Positions 22,064 through 32,745 of a stretch of DNA of 64,000 nt are shown here, piece by piece. This stretch comes from Phlyctochytrium arcticum (taxonomy: Eukaryota > Chytridiomycota > Chytridiomycetes > Chytridiales > Chytridiaceae), in contig JAHLKI010000019.1 of assembly GCA_025602905.1 (NCBI GenBank), positions 186,001-250,000 on the forward strand, read 5' to 3'. Below the pieces are notes generated by a model. The model was not told the DNA's origin. It did not search any database and saw only the letters and a list, made by a program, of their open reading frames with translations. The translations under genes and the position numbers were made by a program. The first letter of the stretch is position 1; the number at the start of each line of letters is the position of its first letter.

Positions 22064-22882
22064 TTACATTTTTGCATATGGATTGTTCTTGACTGCCGCT
22101 TTGGCAATCTCGTTACCGTATCGTGCACCCTGAGCAAAATCAGACTCGGAGCCAGTCTCATCACCTTGTGCTTTTCGAATGATGGCGCGCTGCGTGAAGG
22201 CCTGGAAATGGGTACAAGTCAATCGACGGAGCGTGGTCCATAACATGGGTAGGCTCAAACTGACCTGCTTCAGGACCGTGGGGTTACCAGCGCCATGTAG
22301 AATGGCCAATTCCAAATCTGCCAGTGCCTCGGTTGCCTTTCCATCAAGACGATATGCCTGTGCTCTTGTTTGCGGGCATCAGAGTGCTTCCATTTGACCA
22401 TTACTTTAAGTTTCAACAATACCTGTTGTTATAAGCACTTGCATATGTGCGGCACAAGTTGATCGCTTCGGTGAGTTTGGCCAGTCCATCTTTAGTTTCC
22501 TTCTTCTCCACCAGTAAAACACCCTCCGCTTCCAAACGCTTCAACTGCTCAAGCAGCGCAGGATCCAGTTTGGACGTTGATGACACATCAGGAGCTAGTC
22601 CAAAACAATGAGAAAACCAAGAAACAACCAGAGGGTTGGTGTCATACCTGCTTCAGACGGCACATCGTCCTCATCGGGAAGTCCCGCATCTGAAAATCAA
22701 CCAGTGAGCTGCACAATGTTGGGTAAATGAACCGCCGATTTTGAACGGTACCTGGGTTGAAAATGAAGTTCAAGACATTCTTTGAAAAGGCGGATCTCAG
22801 TTAACGTTTGAGAATTTAGAGGATACAAAAGCATTCGCAGTACCTCGTCACGCCGACTAACTTCCTTTGTCTCTGATACCAT
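22064..22882 (-). CDS. TTC36-like tetratricopeptide repeat protein
   Basis: Exons 22844-22882, 22752-22779, 22648-22689, 22423-22594, 22265-22364 and 22064-22201 encode 172 aa (human TTC36 is 189). The order matches the family: a short N-terminal NFIFNP motif, an acidic linker (DEDDVPSE), three TPR helical pairs including SAYNNRAQAYRLDGKATEAL (split by an intron after NN), FTQRAIIRKAQGDETG.SDF and a terminal NPYAKM. The fifth intron (22202-22264) is in frame without stops and could be retained, adding 21 residues. TPRs mediate protein binding; animal TTC36 relatives have been linked to HSP70 binding and cilia, but function here is unknown. It converges with the C5orf34-like gene (162-bp gap). 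Confidence 0.85.
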
Positions 22883-23270
22883 ATTTGTAGGAAAACTTAT
22901 GAACGGTTTACAAAGTTGACACTCCAACGGTTGAGCAGCTTTGTGGTACGAACTTTTGCGCAGTCGTTGTCATCAACGGTTCAGTACTGAGAGAATCTGA
23001 GACCCCACACACATACATACAAAAGTTGCTTTTAAATTCATTGTCAACATCGTATTTTGTTCGTCTTTGAACTCTTGGACTTAACATTTTGCCTGAACTC
23101 CACTCCATATTTCCGGTCTTCGATATTCTATTCGAGTACCATGGTATAGTATAAAGTTTCATGACCAATCACCAAGCCACGCCACTCCGATCCCTTGAGA
23201 TCCTGTTATCGACCCTGCGTTCCATTCCATACTATACGTCTCTTGCACCTCACTTCTGTGCAAGAAAGAT
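22883..23270. promoter_or_regulatory. Divergent promoter region, TTC36-like gene and acylated-protein gene
   Basis: A 388-bp gap between two divergent start codons. It presumably drives both genes. No clear motif was recognised. Confidence 0.4.
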
Positions 23271-24405
23271 ATGGGTTGCGGAATCTCAAAGATGGGTTGC
23301 AATTGCTCCAAACTATGTGGCCCCTGCTGCCGGTCTAGAAAATCGAAAACACCCCGCGGGACCGTACGTCCCGAAGGCAGCAAAGATGAAGCTTCACCCG
23401 CAAAACCACAAATGGTGACTACCGAAGTCCACTATTACTCTCCAGGAGGTAATCCCACGACGACCAAGACGGCGGCGGGCACCGAAACTGTCACGACGAC
23501 AAACACTGTGGTTACTTCGCTGCCCAATTCAGTAGAGAATGAGGTATGTGTAATGGACGGGAAAAGGTCAACTTGATGTCACCCTGACAAGATGACAAAC
23601 ATAGGAAGAGGATGAAAAGGCAAAGCTACCCGTCAAATCAAGCTCGCAGCTTCACATTACGGGTAAAAAGGCCGGCATCCCTGAGCAACCGAGCGCCAAT
23701 GCGAAATCTGTGGAGAAACTCGCGGATGAGATCCTGGTCCAGGATGACAACCCAGAAGAACCACTGGACCCGGTCGCAGTCGAGGATAAGGACGAACGCG
23801 AGGCTCCTGCTGAAGGTGAACCGGACGAGGCCGCAGAAGTAGAGGATGATGAGGATGACGAGGAAGGGGATGAGGACGCTGATGGCGATGATGACGGTGA
23901 GGATGGGGAGGATGATGATGAGGACGATGGTGATGGTGCCGACGGCGGCGATCCATCCGATCCATCTGGCAAAAAGAAGCGCAAGATTCGAAAGCGCCGG
24001 TACCGTAAGGTTGTGCGTACAGAGGGAGACGCAGCTGACGGACAACCCATACTACGGAAGAAGAAGGCAGTTCGCAGTAAGGTTGTCACATCCAGCTCTC
24101 GGGAAGCACTGGCGGACAAGCCACCAACCTCTGTAAAAGGCTGGGTTGCCAATGCAGCAGACAAGAAGAAAACTGTCCCTGCCAAGCCTTCAACTCCCGT
24201 TGCAAAACCTACAACGCCATCGACTCCTAAAACGGCCAAGAAAACTGTGGTGTCAAAGGCAGTTGCGCCCAGCCCGTCGAGCAGACGAAGCTCTCTCACC
24301 AAAGCAGACGCCAAAAAGAAACCGAATGGAAAATCTGCGACAGACTCGCCTGCGACTAAAAGTCAAATCAGCAGAGCCCATTCCATTGAGACAATTGAGA
24401 TATAG
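23271..24405 (+). CDS. Putatively N-myristoylated/palmitoylated acidic-basic protein
   Basis: Exons 23271-23543 and 23605-24405 encode 357 aa. The N-terminus MGCGISKMGCNCSKLCGPCC has Gly2, Ser6 and six Cys within the first 20 residues, which fits N-myristoylation plus palmitoylation and so membrane anchoring. Residues about 125-230 are strongly acidic (Asp/Glu runs), followed at about 230-245 by a basic KKKRKIRKRRYRK patch and then a Lys/Pro/Ser/Thr-rich disordered tail (AKPSTPVAKPTTPSTP). I recognise no folded domain. The large antisense open frame over the acidic part is a shadow of the biased codons. It could be a membrane-tethered scaffold or flagellar-membrane protein; function is unknown. 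It converges on GTR2 with only 42 bp between stops. Confidence 0.7.
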
Positions 24406-24447
24406 TCTAGCAAACGTCGGTGATTGTATTGCATTTGTTTTGACTTG

Positions 24448-25914
24448 CTATATTCCAAACTGTTTACTCCGGCCCCTTTCTTTACTTCCATTCCCTTCTG
24501 TAACCCCGTCTTTTTGTTCAATAAAATTTTCACTTGAAGTGGCCGGGCCTTTCCGTCGCAGCTCAAAGACCTCCAAGATTGCATCCCGAAAGCATCGGAA
24601 GTTGTAGTCGATCAATCCTTGCTTTTCGAAATTATCTTCTCGCAAAAGACATACTAATGCGAGATGGCTGTGCGTACAAAGGTATCTGGTTAAGCCAACC
24701 AACCGACCAGAAATAAGTCACGAAATACTTACTGATTTATTTCCCGCAAGTACAGCACCATGCCATTATTGAGCTTGATAACCGCATGCGCATCGCCATC
24801 TGCCATGGCAGTTGAGGACTTTGGAGCTTCGTCATCCACGCTGTCAAATGATTTTAGATACCGAGCTCTGTATAATGCACTCACTCGCCCTACCCATAAA
24901 TGCTCGAGACGTCCAAAACCACGTCAATCATATCGCTACACAGCTCATAAGACTGCATGTCTACCGGGGAACTGTCTGTGGCAATGTAAATTTTTGACAA
25001 AACGTCAAAAACAAAGGCTTTCTCAATTCCGGAATTCTGAGAAAATGCATATATAAACAATGCGAAAAATGTGGACAAATATCATAAAAAATACTTACTG
25101 AACAAAGGATATTGAGGAGATTTTCCAGGGTGGGTAGTTGCGGTATAATCTTTTGTATGACTTTAGAAAAGGCTTCATATATGGAGTGGTCATAGATGGA
25201 GGTGAGATAGAAGGAGAGGTGGATGTTGTCTAATTGGGCGTCGGAAAGTTCGTCCGATATTCGTTGATGAATGTCCCGCTGGGTTTCTGTATTCAGGTTA
25301 TAAGCAATGAAAATCGACAAGAATCAAGGCGTTATTACCTACCGATTTTGTGATCATCTGAAAGCCCATCGACTTTGTGCACGAAAACTTCGAATGAAAT
25401 GTTTGGGTTGACTTTATGGGCACGGGTGACAGTAATGTACAGGCGCTGCAGGGCTTCAAGATAATCGTCCTGTGAAATTTCTTGGGATCAGGCATGGTGC
25501 TCCGATCAACCGGTCGCGCCATCATACCTGTGAATCAATGACAAAAACGAGCGCTCCACAGTTTCCGAAAATCATTTCAGAGTCGAATGCCGGATCGAAA
25601 AAGTCTACTTGGCCTGGGAAATCCCAAATCTGAAAGTCAATGAAGGATCTAAGACACGGTTAACAACCATGTTCTCAAGACGCATCAAGCCAATGGCGCA
25701 CATTATATCGTCCTTTTCGATTTTGGTGGTGCTTTCGACGAAAAGTGTTTCATTCGGCGACATCTTGTGGAACACTACACGCTCAATGCTGGATTTGCCA
25801 CTCCTGTTCATTCAAACTTTTAGTTGGACTCCCATAAGTCTTTCCATACAACAAGTCTAACCTCCTTAGCCCCATTAGCAATAGCCTTGGCTTTTCTGCC
25901 CCCATGCCTGCCAT
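24448..25914 (-). CDS. GTR2: Gtr2/RagC-like GTPase of the TORC1 pathway
   Basis: Eight exons: 25862-25914, 25702-25803, 25528-25648, 25343-25469, 25099-25286, 24894-25036, 24733-24840 and 24448-24667; 353 aa (yeast Gtr2 341, human RagC 399). The P-loop GLRRSGKSS is at about 15-23, followed by [16 protein letters not shown], switch II WDFPGQ, the base motif [11 protein letters not shown] and a C-terminal roadblock region ([18 protein letters not shown]). Rag GTPases act as a RagA-RagC type dimer at the vacuole/lysosome to signal amino acids to TORC1; HKVD plus FVIDSQDDY mark the C/D (Gtr2) class. The intron-2 donor is GTGCGC, slightly unusual, and the last intron has an alternative acceptor. 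A Gtr1 partner is not in the window. Confidence 0.93.
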
Positions 25915-26007
25915 GTCATCTCCCTCCTGGTATCTTTTTTGAAAAGTGCAAGTTAGCTCCAAAGGACCTGTAGACGCCAGCCCAGAGGTTCAGGTACCCG
26001 TTATGGT

Positions 26008-26331
26008 CTAGTCCATTACTCTGCACTTCTGTCGCTCCATAGTGTGATATCCCATCATCATAATCGTAATAAGACTAGAAAACTCGGGGTCAGCCAGTCT
26101 TTCAAAGAAACCAAACAAGGGCCTGAAACCTACTGCCATCTTGCTTGCCAGCTGGAGACCCAAAATCACCACAGCGTCCGCCCAAATGATCTCCGCTGCC
26201 GTTTCGGCCAGATTGTAGTGGTTAGGGCTCGCCATGTCATATTCGAATTCGAATGGGTTACGTAATGAGCCGGGAACGCCCCCGCCAAGGAGCAGTTTTT
26301 GCCTTTGCTCCCAAAAAGCGTCAAACGACAT
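26008..26331 (-). CDS. Hypothetical protein, 107 aa
   Basis: An open frame from ATG 26331 to 26008, upstream of GTR2 on the same strand (93-bp gap to the GTR2 start). The first 85 residues look protein-like, with a possible hydrophobic helix (IIWADAVVILGLQLASKMAVGF, about 48-69) and FFERLADPEFSS. The last 20 residues, around an IMMMGYH run, look less so, and an intron may remove them. I do not recognise a family. It is divergent from the next gene with 177 bp between starts. It could be a small membrane protein or a chance frame. Confidence 0.4.
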   Translation of the reverse strand: MSFDAFWEQRQKLLLGGGVPGSLRNPFEFEYDMASPNHYNLAETAAEIIWADAVVILGLQLASKMAVGFRPLFGFFERLADPEFSSLITIMMMGYHTMERQKCRVMD

Positions 26332-26508
26332 TTACCTACTTACACATTTACCTGACCATACCCAACGGCAAAAGATAATTTTAACCAAGGAGGATCATCA
26401 CCCAGGAGCATCACTGTAGCAAAGGCTGAACGCATTTCCTGACGACCGTCAACAACGTTTCACACTCCCATTGGCTTTCTTTGGCTTCGTGCTGCGACAA
26501 CGACGACT

Positions 26509-27737
26509 ATGCGAGGCCTGACTGTGCTCAAATCCTTTTCGAAAGATTCACGAGATAAGCTCAAGGCCGCAAACAAGGCTGGCCTGGAGGCATCTCCTAT
26601 ATCCCCCTCGGTAGATACCATTCCTGCAATCAAAGAGAAGGAAAAGAAACATCGCCGACTTTCAAAAGTACTTCATCTCGGACACAGAAAGTCAAAAACC
26701 AACAAGGATTTACGGATTTCGATTGATGGGCAGTCAGATTTGAAAAGCGCTGGCTCGCTTCCTACATCATCAACAACTCTAGATTCTGCAAGTCGAACAT
26801 CATCAGAAGGAAAATGGGCAGAGCAGATACGACGGTTGAGTGGAGAGGAGCAGAGCCCTGGCCGGAAAAGCGAACTGCGAGAGTCTTACTCGGATGGTGA
26901 CACGACCCTTGCCGCCTCTCCCAACATTAATGACAAGTCGATTCCATATCAATTTCCGGATACCAAACACAACGTAGAAGTGGTGGGTGCCTTTTAGAAC
27001 TCAAAACTGAATGATGTTCTTTATTAACAATTTACGTCTAGGATGACATTGATTCGTATCCAGCTTATTTACGGAGACGCCGCTCATCCATTTATACCAT
27101 CAGCACCGCTGAAACCAATGTGAACAAGTGGGATGGGACTCATGACGATCCAGCAGACTCAGTCCCGATTGCTGCAGAACCAAACACTCTGTTCCGAAAG
27201 GGCACAGCCGGCTCTTGGTCCGGCGTGTTAGATTCCGAGCCAATATTACCAATGTATAGGTTCGGTTTTGACACTGGAAGTTTGGACCGGCTTTCGCACC
27301 GATCCGATTCTTTCTCAATTGCGTCATCACGAAAGAGTTTGGAGCATACCGAAATCAGAGCTTCTACGCCAGTATCGCCGTCGGCTTTAGATAAATTGAC
27401 CGCCCTTATGGGTTCACTGGAAAATGATCAAGATTTCAGTCGCGGTGACAGTCAGGACAGTTTACATCCATTGGATGCAATTTACCAGTCTGTTATTCCC
27501 GCGAATTCTGAATCTGCCCCCGACCAAAGTATACACTCTACAACCATCTCTCACGAGAAACCACACCTCTCGTCGCCAGATACCTATCATTACGAATTAG
27601 ATTTCCGGAGAAAAGACCTTTTTGACAAAGGTCCTGCAGCTGAAGAGGGAAGCGCAGCCGCCACGTACCACGACACACTTTTGCTTTTTGAAAAACATTT
27701 TGTCAATTTTTTTGCATCAACATCCAAAGTAAATTAA
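26509..27737 (+). CDS. Ser-rich protein of unknown function, 389 aa
   Basis: Exons 26509-26982 and 27042-27737 join in phase 0 around a 59-nt intron (GTGGGT...CTAG). The product is largely disordered: a basic N-terminus (KEKEKKHRRLSKVLHLGHRK, about 43-62) and many Ser/Thr-rich stretches with RRXS-type sites (RRLS, RRRRSS), typical phosphorylation contexts. The C-terminus, about 335-389, is more ordered (YHYELDFRRKDLF, FEKHFVNFF). I recognise no domain. Codon use and the clean splice support a real gene; function is unknown. Confidence 0.65.
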
Positions 27738-28650
27738 ACCCACTTTTTTTGTTTCCTATCCACTTTTAAATTTTGTACACGCAATCTTGTACCACCCTTT
27801 ATTTTTGTATAATCAAGTATATCCTCATTGCACCATGAAAACATTTTATCCATAGAATCTTACATTCAGAGTGAATACCCCATCGCAATCTTGAATACAC
27901 CGTGGGAATGGCAATTACCGCTGAAGCAATGAAGAGGTTTCCTCTGTTGACTATTCTGAAGTCTCATCGATCAGACTACCGTACTGCCACTTGACAGAAA
28001 AGTAACATGGAATGCTTGTTGGAATTAGAAACAGAATTTCAATCGCTCGATTTATAAAGATTTTTGAAATTTCCCACGTGTTCGTCAGCCAAATTTGCGA
28101 ATGGGACATGTTTTCATGCCAAGAATATTTCCTTAGAATACTACACTCCTATGCGTGAGACAATAATGCGACTACTGCATGGCCCACTCGGACGTGGCTT
28201 CATGGCATCCTTTTCCTCATCCATCTGAAAACTGTCCTCTTGCAAGGCGCCCCAAGGTGCTTCAGAAAAAATCTGGACCCGATTGCAGGAACCAAGCGCC
28301 GAAACCAAAGCACCGACGCCATGACATGCCCCACATGATAGCTGCATTTTTTCGCATCCAAGATTATATGCTCTCCAACCGCTGATCTGACCGTAAAATC
28401 TTGCCCGCGAAAATCTCAAATTATGGGGTTGAACTACATTCTCGAAATATATACAAAAGAGTGTGAAGGTGTGAGTAGGATGTACCAGAAAAAAAATCGA
28501 GGCGCCATGGGGAAGCGTTGTTTGCCTGTGTCGAGCTTGAGAGATTAAAACAGCTCTATGGTACATTCTGTGGGAAAATTAAGCCGCGATTTGTGGCCAG
28601 TATTTTTTTGGAGGCAACTGTTGGAGAGGCGAGGAATGAATGGTGGTAGC
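27738..28650. other. Intergenic, no gene supported
   Basis: An A+T-rich 3' flank followed by a 141-codon minus-strand frame (28141-28566) with no domain and no neighbouring exons. I see nothing definite. Confidence 0.4.
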
Positions 28651-28654
28651 AGCA

Positions 28655-28768
28655 GGTAGGGATGAGGGTGATACTATCACAGTATTATGAGGGGAATCCG
28701 ACTGCGTAATACTGTACGTAGATGGACGTAGGAAATGTCATTGTCGTAAAGGGTGAGACTATCACCGT
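28655..28768 (-). repeat. Tandem copy of the kelch-A 3' end
   Basis: Just past the stop of kelch gene A, the sequence GGGTGATACTATCAC.GT.TTATGAGGG...CGTAGATGGACGT is repeated at about 28667-28730 and 28750-28815. The ancestral C-terminal codons shared with copies D and E (a QSDSPHNT-like segment) lie beyond the present stop, so the duplication seems to have shortened the frame of gene A. Confidence 0.6.
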
Positions 28769-28769
28769 G

Positions 28770-30245
28770 TTATGAGGGCGTAGACATGATCGTAGATGGA
28801 CGTGGAGACTCGGGGGAAATGAGATCGTCGTATGAGGGTGGCGGCGCAATGTCGGGGGATGAGGATGATGATGAGGGAACTTCAATGCCAGACTGGCGGT
28901 TCAGGTTGCCTATTTCAATGTCATTGGGTTTGTACGCGGGAAGGCATTCTGGTTCTGGTTCTGGGATACAGCGTGGAACGGAGTCGGACGTGGCGGTTGT
29001 TGTTGTGGGTGGATTATTTATGTCGACCAATGGAGTCACTTTGCCTTTCCCGTAGACTCCCATTCGTTTCAGGCAATATGCGAAAGCGGCTAGAGTCGTA
29101 AAAGCGGCAAGAGCAATTGGAACAAAGTTATGACCCAAAATGGCTGGTCTGGTCTCTTCTGGGACATAACTTCGAGCGTCAGGGAATTCTGTCGTCGTCT
29201 CTATGGGCTGAATCGGCTGCCATGTCTTGGTGTTCAAGTCGAGCACTTGCATGGCAGAACCCTTGAATGTCGGAATGGATATTTGGGAGAAGACGTGTAA
29301 GTGGGTGAGCGGCCCCGCCGATGGTCCTGGGTTATTGGGATTGGGCAGATAGCATGAGATATCTGAGATGGAAACAGGATGGGTTGTGTTGGTTGTCGTG
29401 GATAGGTTGTGGTTGGTCCATGTGAGTGATTCCAGGTTCAATTCATGCAGTAGTGGGTCAGGTTGGGCCGTTGCATTCACGGGCCGCCCTCCGTACACAT
29501 ACATGGTCGTCGCACTGGTTGCAACGCAAGGGTACAGTCGGGGTGATGGTGGGGTTCCCTTTGCTTCAAGGGCCGACCAGGTATTATTTTGCAATCGCAT
29601 CAGCGGCGCAGGAATCATCTCGCTCTGGCCGCCAAACAGAACGGCCCCATCTTCGCCCCACGCAGCTGCTGAAGTGTGATTGACGGCATAAGGCAGATCC
29701 GGGCCGTCTGCCCATGGAAGCTCTGCTAGTTGAATTGGGCCACCGTCAGGCCTAATTTTGGTTACACTTGTCTTGACAGTGTTGTTCCCGGCACCTTGCA
29801 ACTGACCGCCAATGGCCCAAATCTGCTTGCTGGTGGAAAGAAGAGCGTATCCCAATCGAGGTGGACCGTCTATCAGAGTATGGCTCGCCCAGAACCAGTT
29901 TCCGCTGACATTGGGTGCCATTAAGTAACGCTGGTGAATGGCACAAGCCGCCCTAGCATTGACGTTGTCGAATAAGGCGAGGCTTTTAGCATTGAGGCTG
30001 AAATTTGGTGATTGCTTTCGAAAGGTAGCCAGTCCTTTGACATTGTCCCAGCTCACAAAAGTGTTCCATGCTGTTTGTATAAAAAATCAGCTGTTGTTGT
30101 CTGAGAGAGCAGATCAAAGGGTCAACGTACTGGTCCCATCAAAGGTAGAATATCCCCCAAAGTAGGAGGAGGAGGAGCAATCCGCTAGCTGCCACACATT
30201 TTTGATGATTGAAGATGCGGCGGTCCAGGACTGGGTGCTCGCCAT
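28770..30245 (-). CDS. Kelch-type single-pass membrane protein with PPxY tail (copy A)
   Basis: Exons 30131-30245 and 28770-30070, joined over a 60-nt intron, give 471 aa. A conserved N-terminus (WTAASSIIKNVWQLADCSSS) is followed by kelch/galactose-oxidase-like beta repeats (IWAIGGQLQGAG, GAVLFGGQSEM, MYVYGGRPVNATA, ELNLESLTWTNHN, VLDLNTKTWQPI), a hydrophobic helix at about 354-371 and a disordered tail with NDIEMGNL and PPSYDDLIS near 449. PPxY motifs bind WW domains such as those of Rsp5/NEDD4 ubiquitin ligases, so the tail is probably cytosolic and the propeller extracytosolic; no classical signal peptide is visible. It has no galactose-oxidase catalytic signature I can identify. It is one of five copies in the window, and the family function is unknown. 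An upstream GCGGCCAAATTC box lies about 150 bp before the ATG. Confidence 0.82.
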
Positions 30246-32525
30246 GTTTTATGTCGAACTTGATAAGAAAAGATTGTTACTCGGTATGCTGGCGACGACG
30301 ACGATCAACGACGACTCCGGCGCATCAGCTGGAGCATTTCCTTTTCTTATTGCCATCGACAGGAATGTTTAGAAGGTGCCAAGTTGGAATTTGGCCGCCC
30401 GCTGAATTTGGCGGATTCGGGCGCTGTAGATTATCCAGATGTACGAGTACCGCTAGTACCGTACTCCAGCAGTGTGCTTCGCCGCCTCCGCGATGGCCGC
30501 GATCTAGTCGAGTACGTTCTGAATTCTCGATCTAATCTACATATATATAGGAATGAAAGTAGTTGATGAAGAATTTGAAGGAAAGTATTGTCCATAACTG
30601 TAGTTTCAACCCATCAGTTCTCAATTTTAACATTCTCGCTTCAAGAAAAAAAAAGTTTGACGACTACTTTTGAATCCTGGCGCACAACATTCGTTTCGTA
30701 CCACCAAACTAAGTTCAACCCATTTCACATTTCTATGTATCATAACTATAGAACTTGTTTACCGTTTTTCTGAAGGCCAAAGAGCACGGAAAATGTTGCT
30801 TTGATTCAGATGCAGAGTTTGTTCAAGTTTTTCAAAAAATGGCAAAAGTATTTCAGGGAGATCATTGATGATCAAACTGGGGTAATGTGACGGAGGGATT
30901 GCTGGAGAGGCAGTGACAACGCTGCGCAACAAAGGTCTTGAAACCTAAACTCATCATTATCAGCACCAGTTTTTAACAGCTCGGATGATGCTGCAGAGGT
31001 GTGTTTTGTTTTGTTTATTGAATGTTCAAATTCGTTGTTCTTTTATATGTACTTTCTCTTTCAGTTGGACTGGATCCTGCTGTTCTTGGTTTGTTTCTCT
31101 CTTGATGTGCGGCTCATCACAAAGGTTGACGAATGCCCACGTACTTCATTTCCGTTTTTTGCTCGTTTTATACTTCTTGGAATGGCTTTCCTATCAGTGT
31201 CGTTGTCCGTTGGAAAAGCTTTGGGTTGTCTAGGCTCGAATTGCTACTTTGAAACGTATGTAATTGCGTTGTCCTTTCTTTTTTACTTGTGATCCTTTTA
31301 TCGCTGATGTTCCTCTCAGATAGAATTGGAAATGAAGATCATGTTGACTACTCAATCAATTCGCGCTGGTAGTCCTGGAGTGTATCATTTGGAGTCATTA
31401 ACATGTTTTGTCTGTTTCCAGTTTTATATGCTCCGAAAGCTCGCGGCATTTACTAAAGGTTTACCCTTTCACTGGTACAGAGTCCAGTCTTTTATTCTTT
31501 CATGTATTTTGAAGATGTTTTTTTTTTTCCTTCGTCTCTGTTTGTTCTTTCTACTCTTTCATCCATGGTTTTTTTTCGCTGTTTCTTTCATTGATTTTGT
31601 TCATTCATTTCTTTTGAAGGATTCTTCTTCCTTTATTCATGATTTCCCGTCTTTCCTTCATTGTTTTAGGATGTCTGTATTTTAATTTTTTTTTGGGTTC
31701 TGTTCCTTCTTTCATTGTTTGATTTCCTTCTTTGATCTCTGTTATTTGATTCGATCGAGAACGCATCTGAGAATCCAAAAACGCAAACGGTCTCGGAAAT
31801 TGGAATCCCAGCTAGCCCGTTCGCACCAGGTACGAACTGGTGTGGTAGATATCAACTTCCTTATCCATATCCTGTTTGCTCCTTTGTCTCTATGTTTCTT
31901 CTGAAAATATCTTGCTTAATTTTTGATCTTCATGCTTGAAGACTCGGTCTTTTTTGAGATGATTTTTTGGAAGAGGCTGAAGGTTACGGTTTATTTTTTC
32001 CTCGTCTTTGGGTTTGCTTTGTTTGACTTGGGTTTCTTTGATTTTGACTTTTGATAGTTCTGTATCATCATGGTCTGTCATCTTTTGTCGTCTAGTGATG
32101 GTGAGTGGTATTCTGCAAGGAGCCAGGTCAGCGATTGGTCGGTTGTATCGGGTCTGATTCTGTCTTTTTTTTTGTAGTAGCCAATCTGCTTCTGCTTCCT
32201 CTGCGTATAACTTCTTTTTTGTGGTGGGAGTGCTGGTGCAGAGGTTGTTGGATATGATGGTACATTGATTACTATCTTTCCCCCTTTCATACTTTGTGGA
32301 GATGCATTTGCATTGGCCTTGTTTTCCGCTTTGAATTGGCTTGCTATCTAATTTGTTGAGTTGGTGGTTGTTTCATTCTCGTCTCTTGAGGTGGGTTTGT
32401 TTGACGTTCCTTTTTAGGTTTTTTTTTTGGTTTTGGTGTTTGGTCGTCTTATTGCGTTTTTGCAGTTGAGTTGGCCGGACGTCTTGTTCTGTCTTCTTTG
32501 ACTGCTGGCAGGTCTATATTTGATC
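30246..32525. other. Gene-poor, pyrimidine-rich intergenic region
   Basis: Begins with the kelch-A promoter, which shares blocks with the 5' flank of pseudogene B at about 36240-36370. From about 30985 to 32470 the plus strand is strongly T/C-biased with long T runs. On the minus strand this gives Lys/Glu-rich open frames of up to 70 codons, for example 31890-32290. They have no recognisable domain and I do not call a gene. Confidence 0.45.
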
Positions 32526-32529
32526 TACT

Positions 32530-32655
32530 TCTGCCATGTATGCAGGCTGTACCGGCCAGCATCGGAATCGCTGCGGGTGCTCGACTCGTCCTGAAGCGTT
32601 CGCGCGGCAGACATGATTATCCTGTAGTATTGGGCAGCAACTGTATTCATACGTG
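32530..32655 (-). repeat. Decayed copy of the 3' end of the 482-aa gene
   Basis: In plus-strand terms GTGCTCGACTCGTCCTGAAG, CGTTCGCGCGGCAGACATGA and the bases around them match 32839-32905 inside the neighbouring gene (GTGCTAGACTCATCCTGAAG, CGTTCGTGCGACAATCATGA). It lies downstream of that gene in the same orientation and is out of frame. Confidence 0.75.
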
Positions 32656-32745
32656 ACTTTCAATCAGAAAAAGGGAACGATTTCTGTCTATATGTACATT
32701 TACTCTTTAGTTGAACAAGAAGTGCGCAGCTGGAGATAGCGCGTG

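Noticed and set aside
23652..24314. 220-codon minus-strand Ser-rich frame
   Set aside because: Antisense of the Asp/Glu/Lys repeats in the acylated-protein gene; low complexity.
28141..28566. 141-codon minus-strand frame downstream of the 389-aa gene
   Set aside because: No domain, no splice partners, atypical composition.
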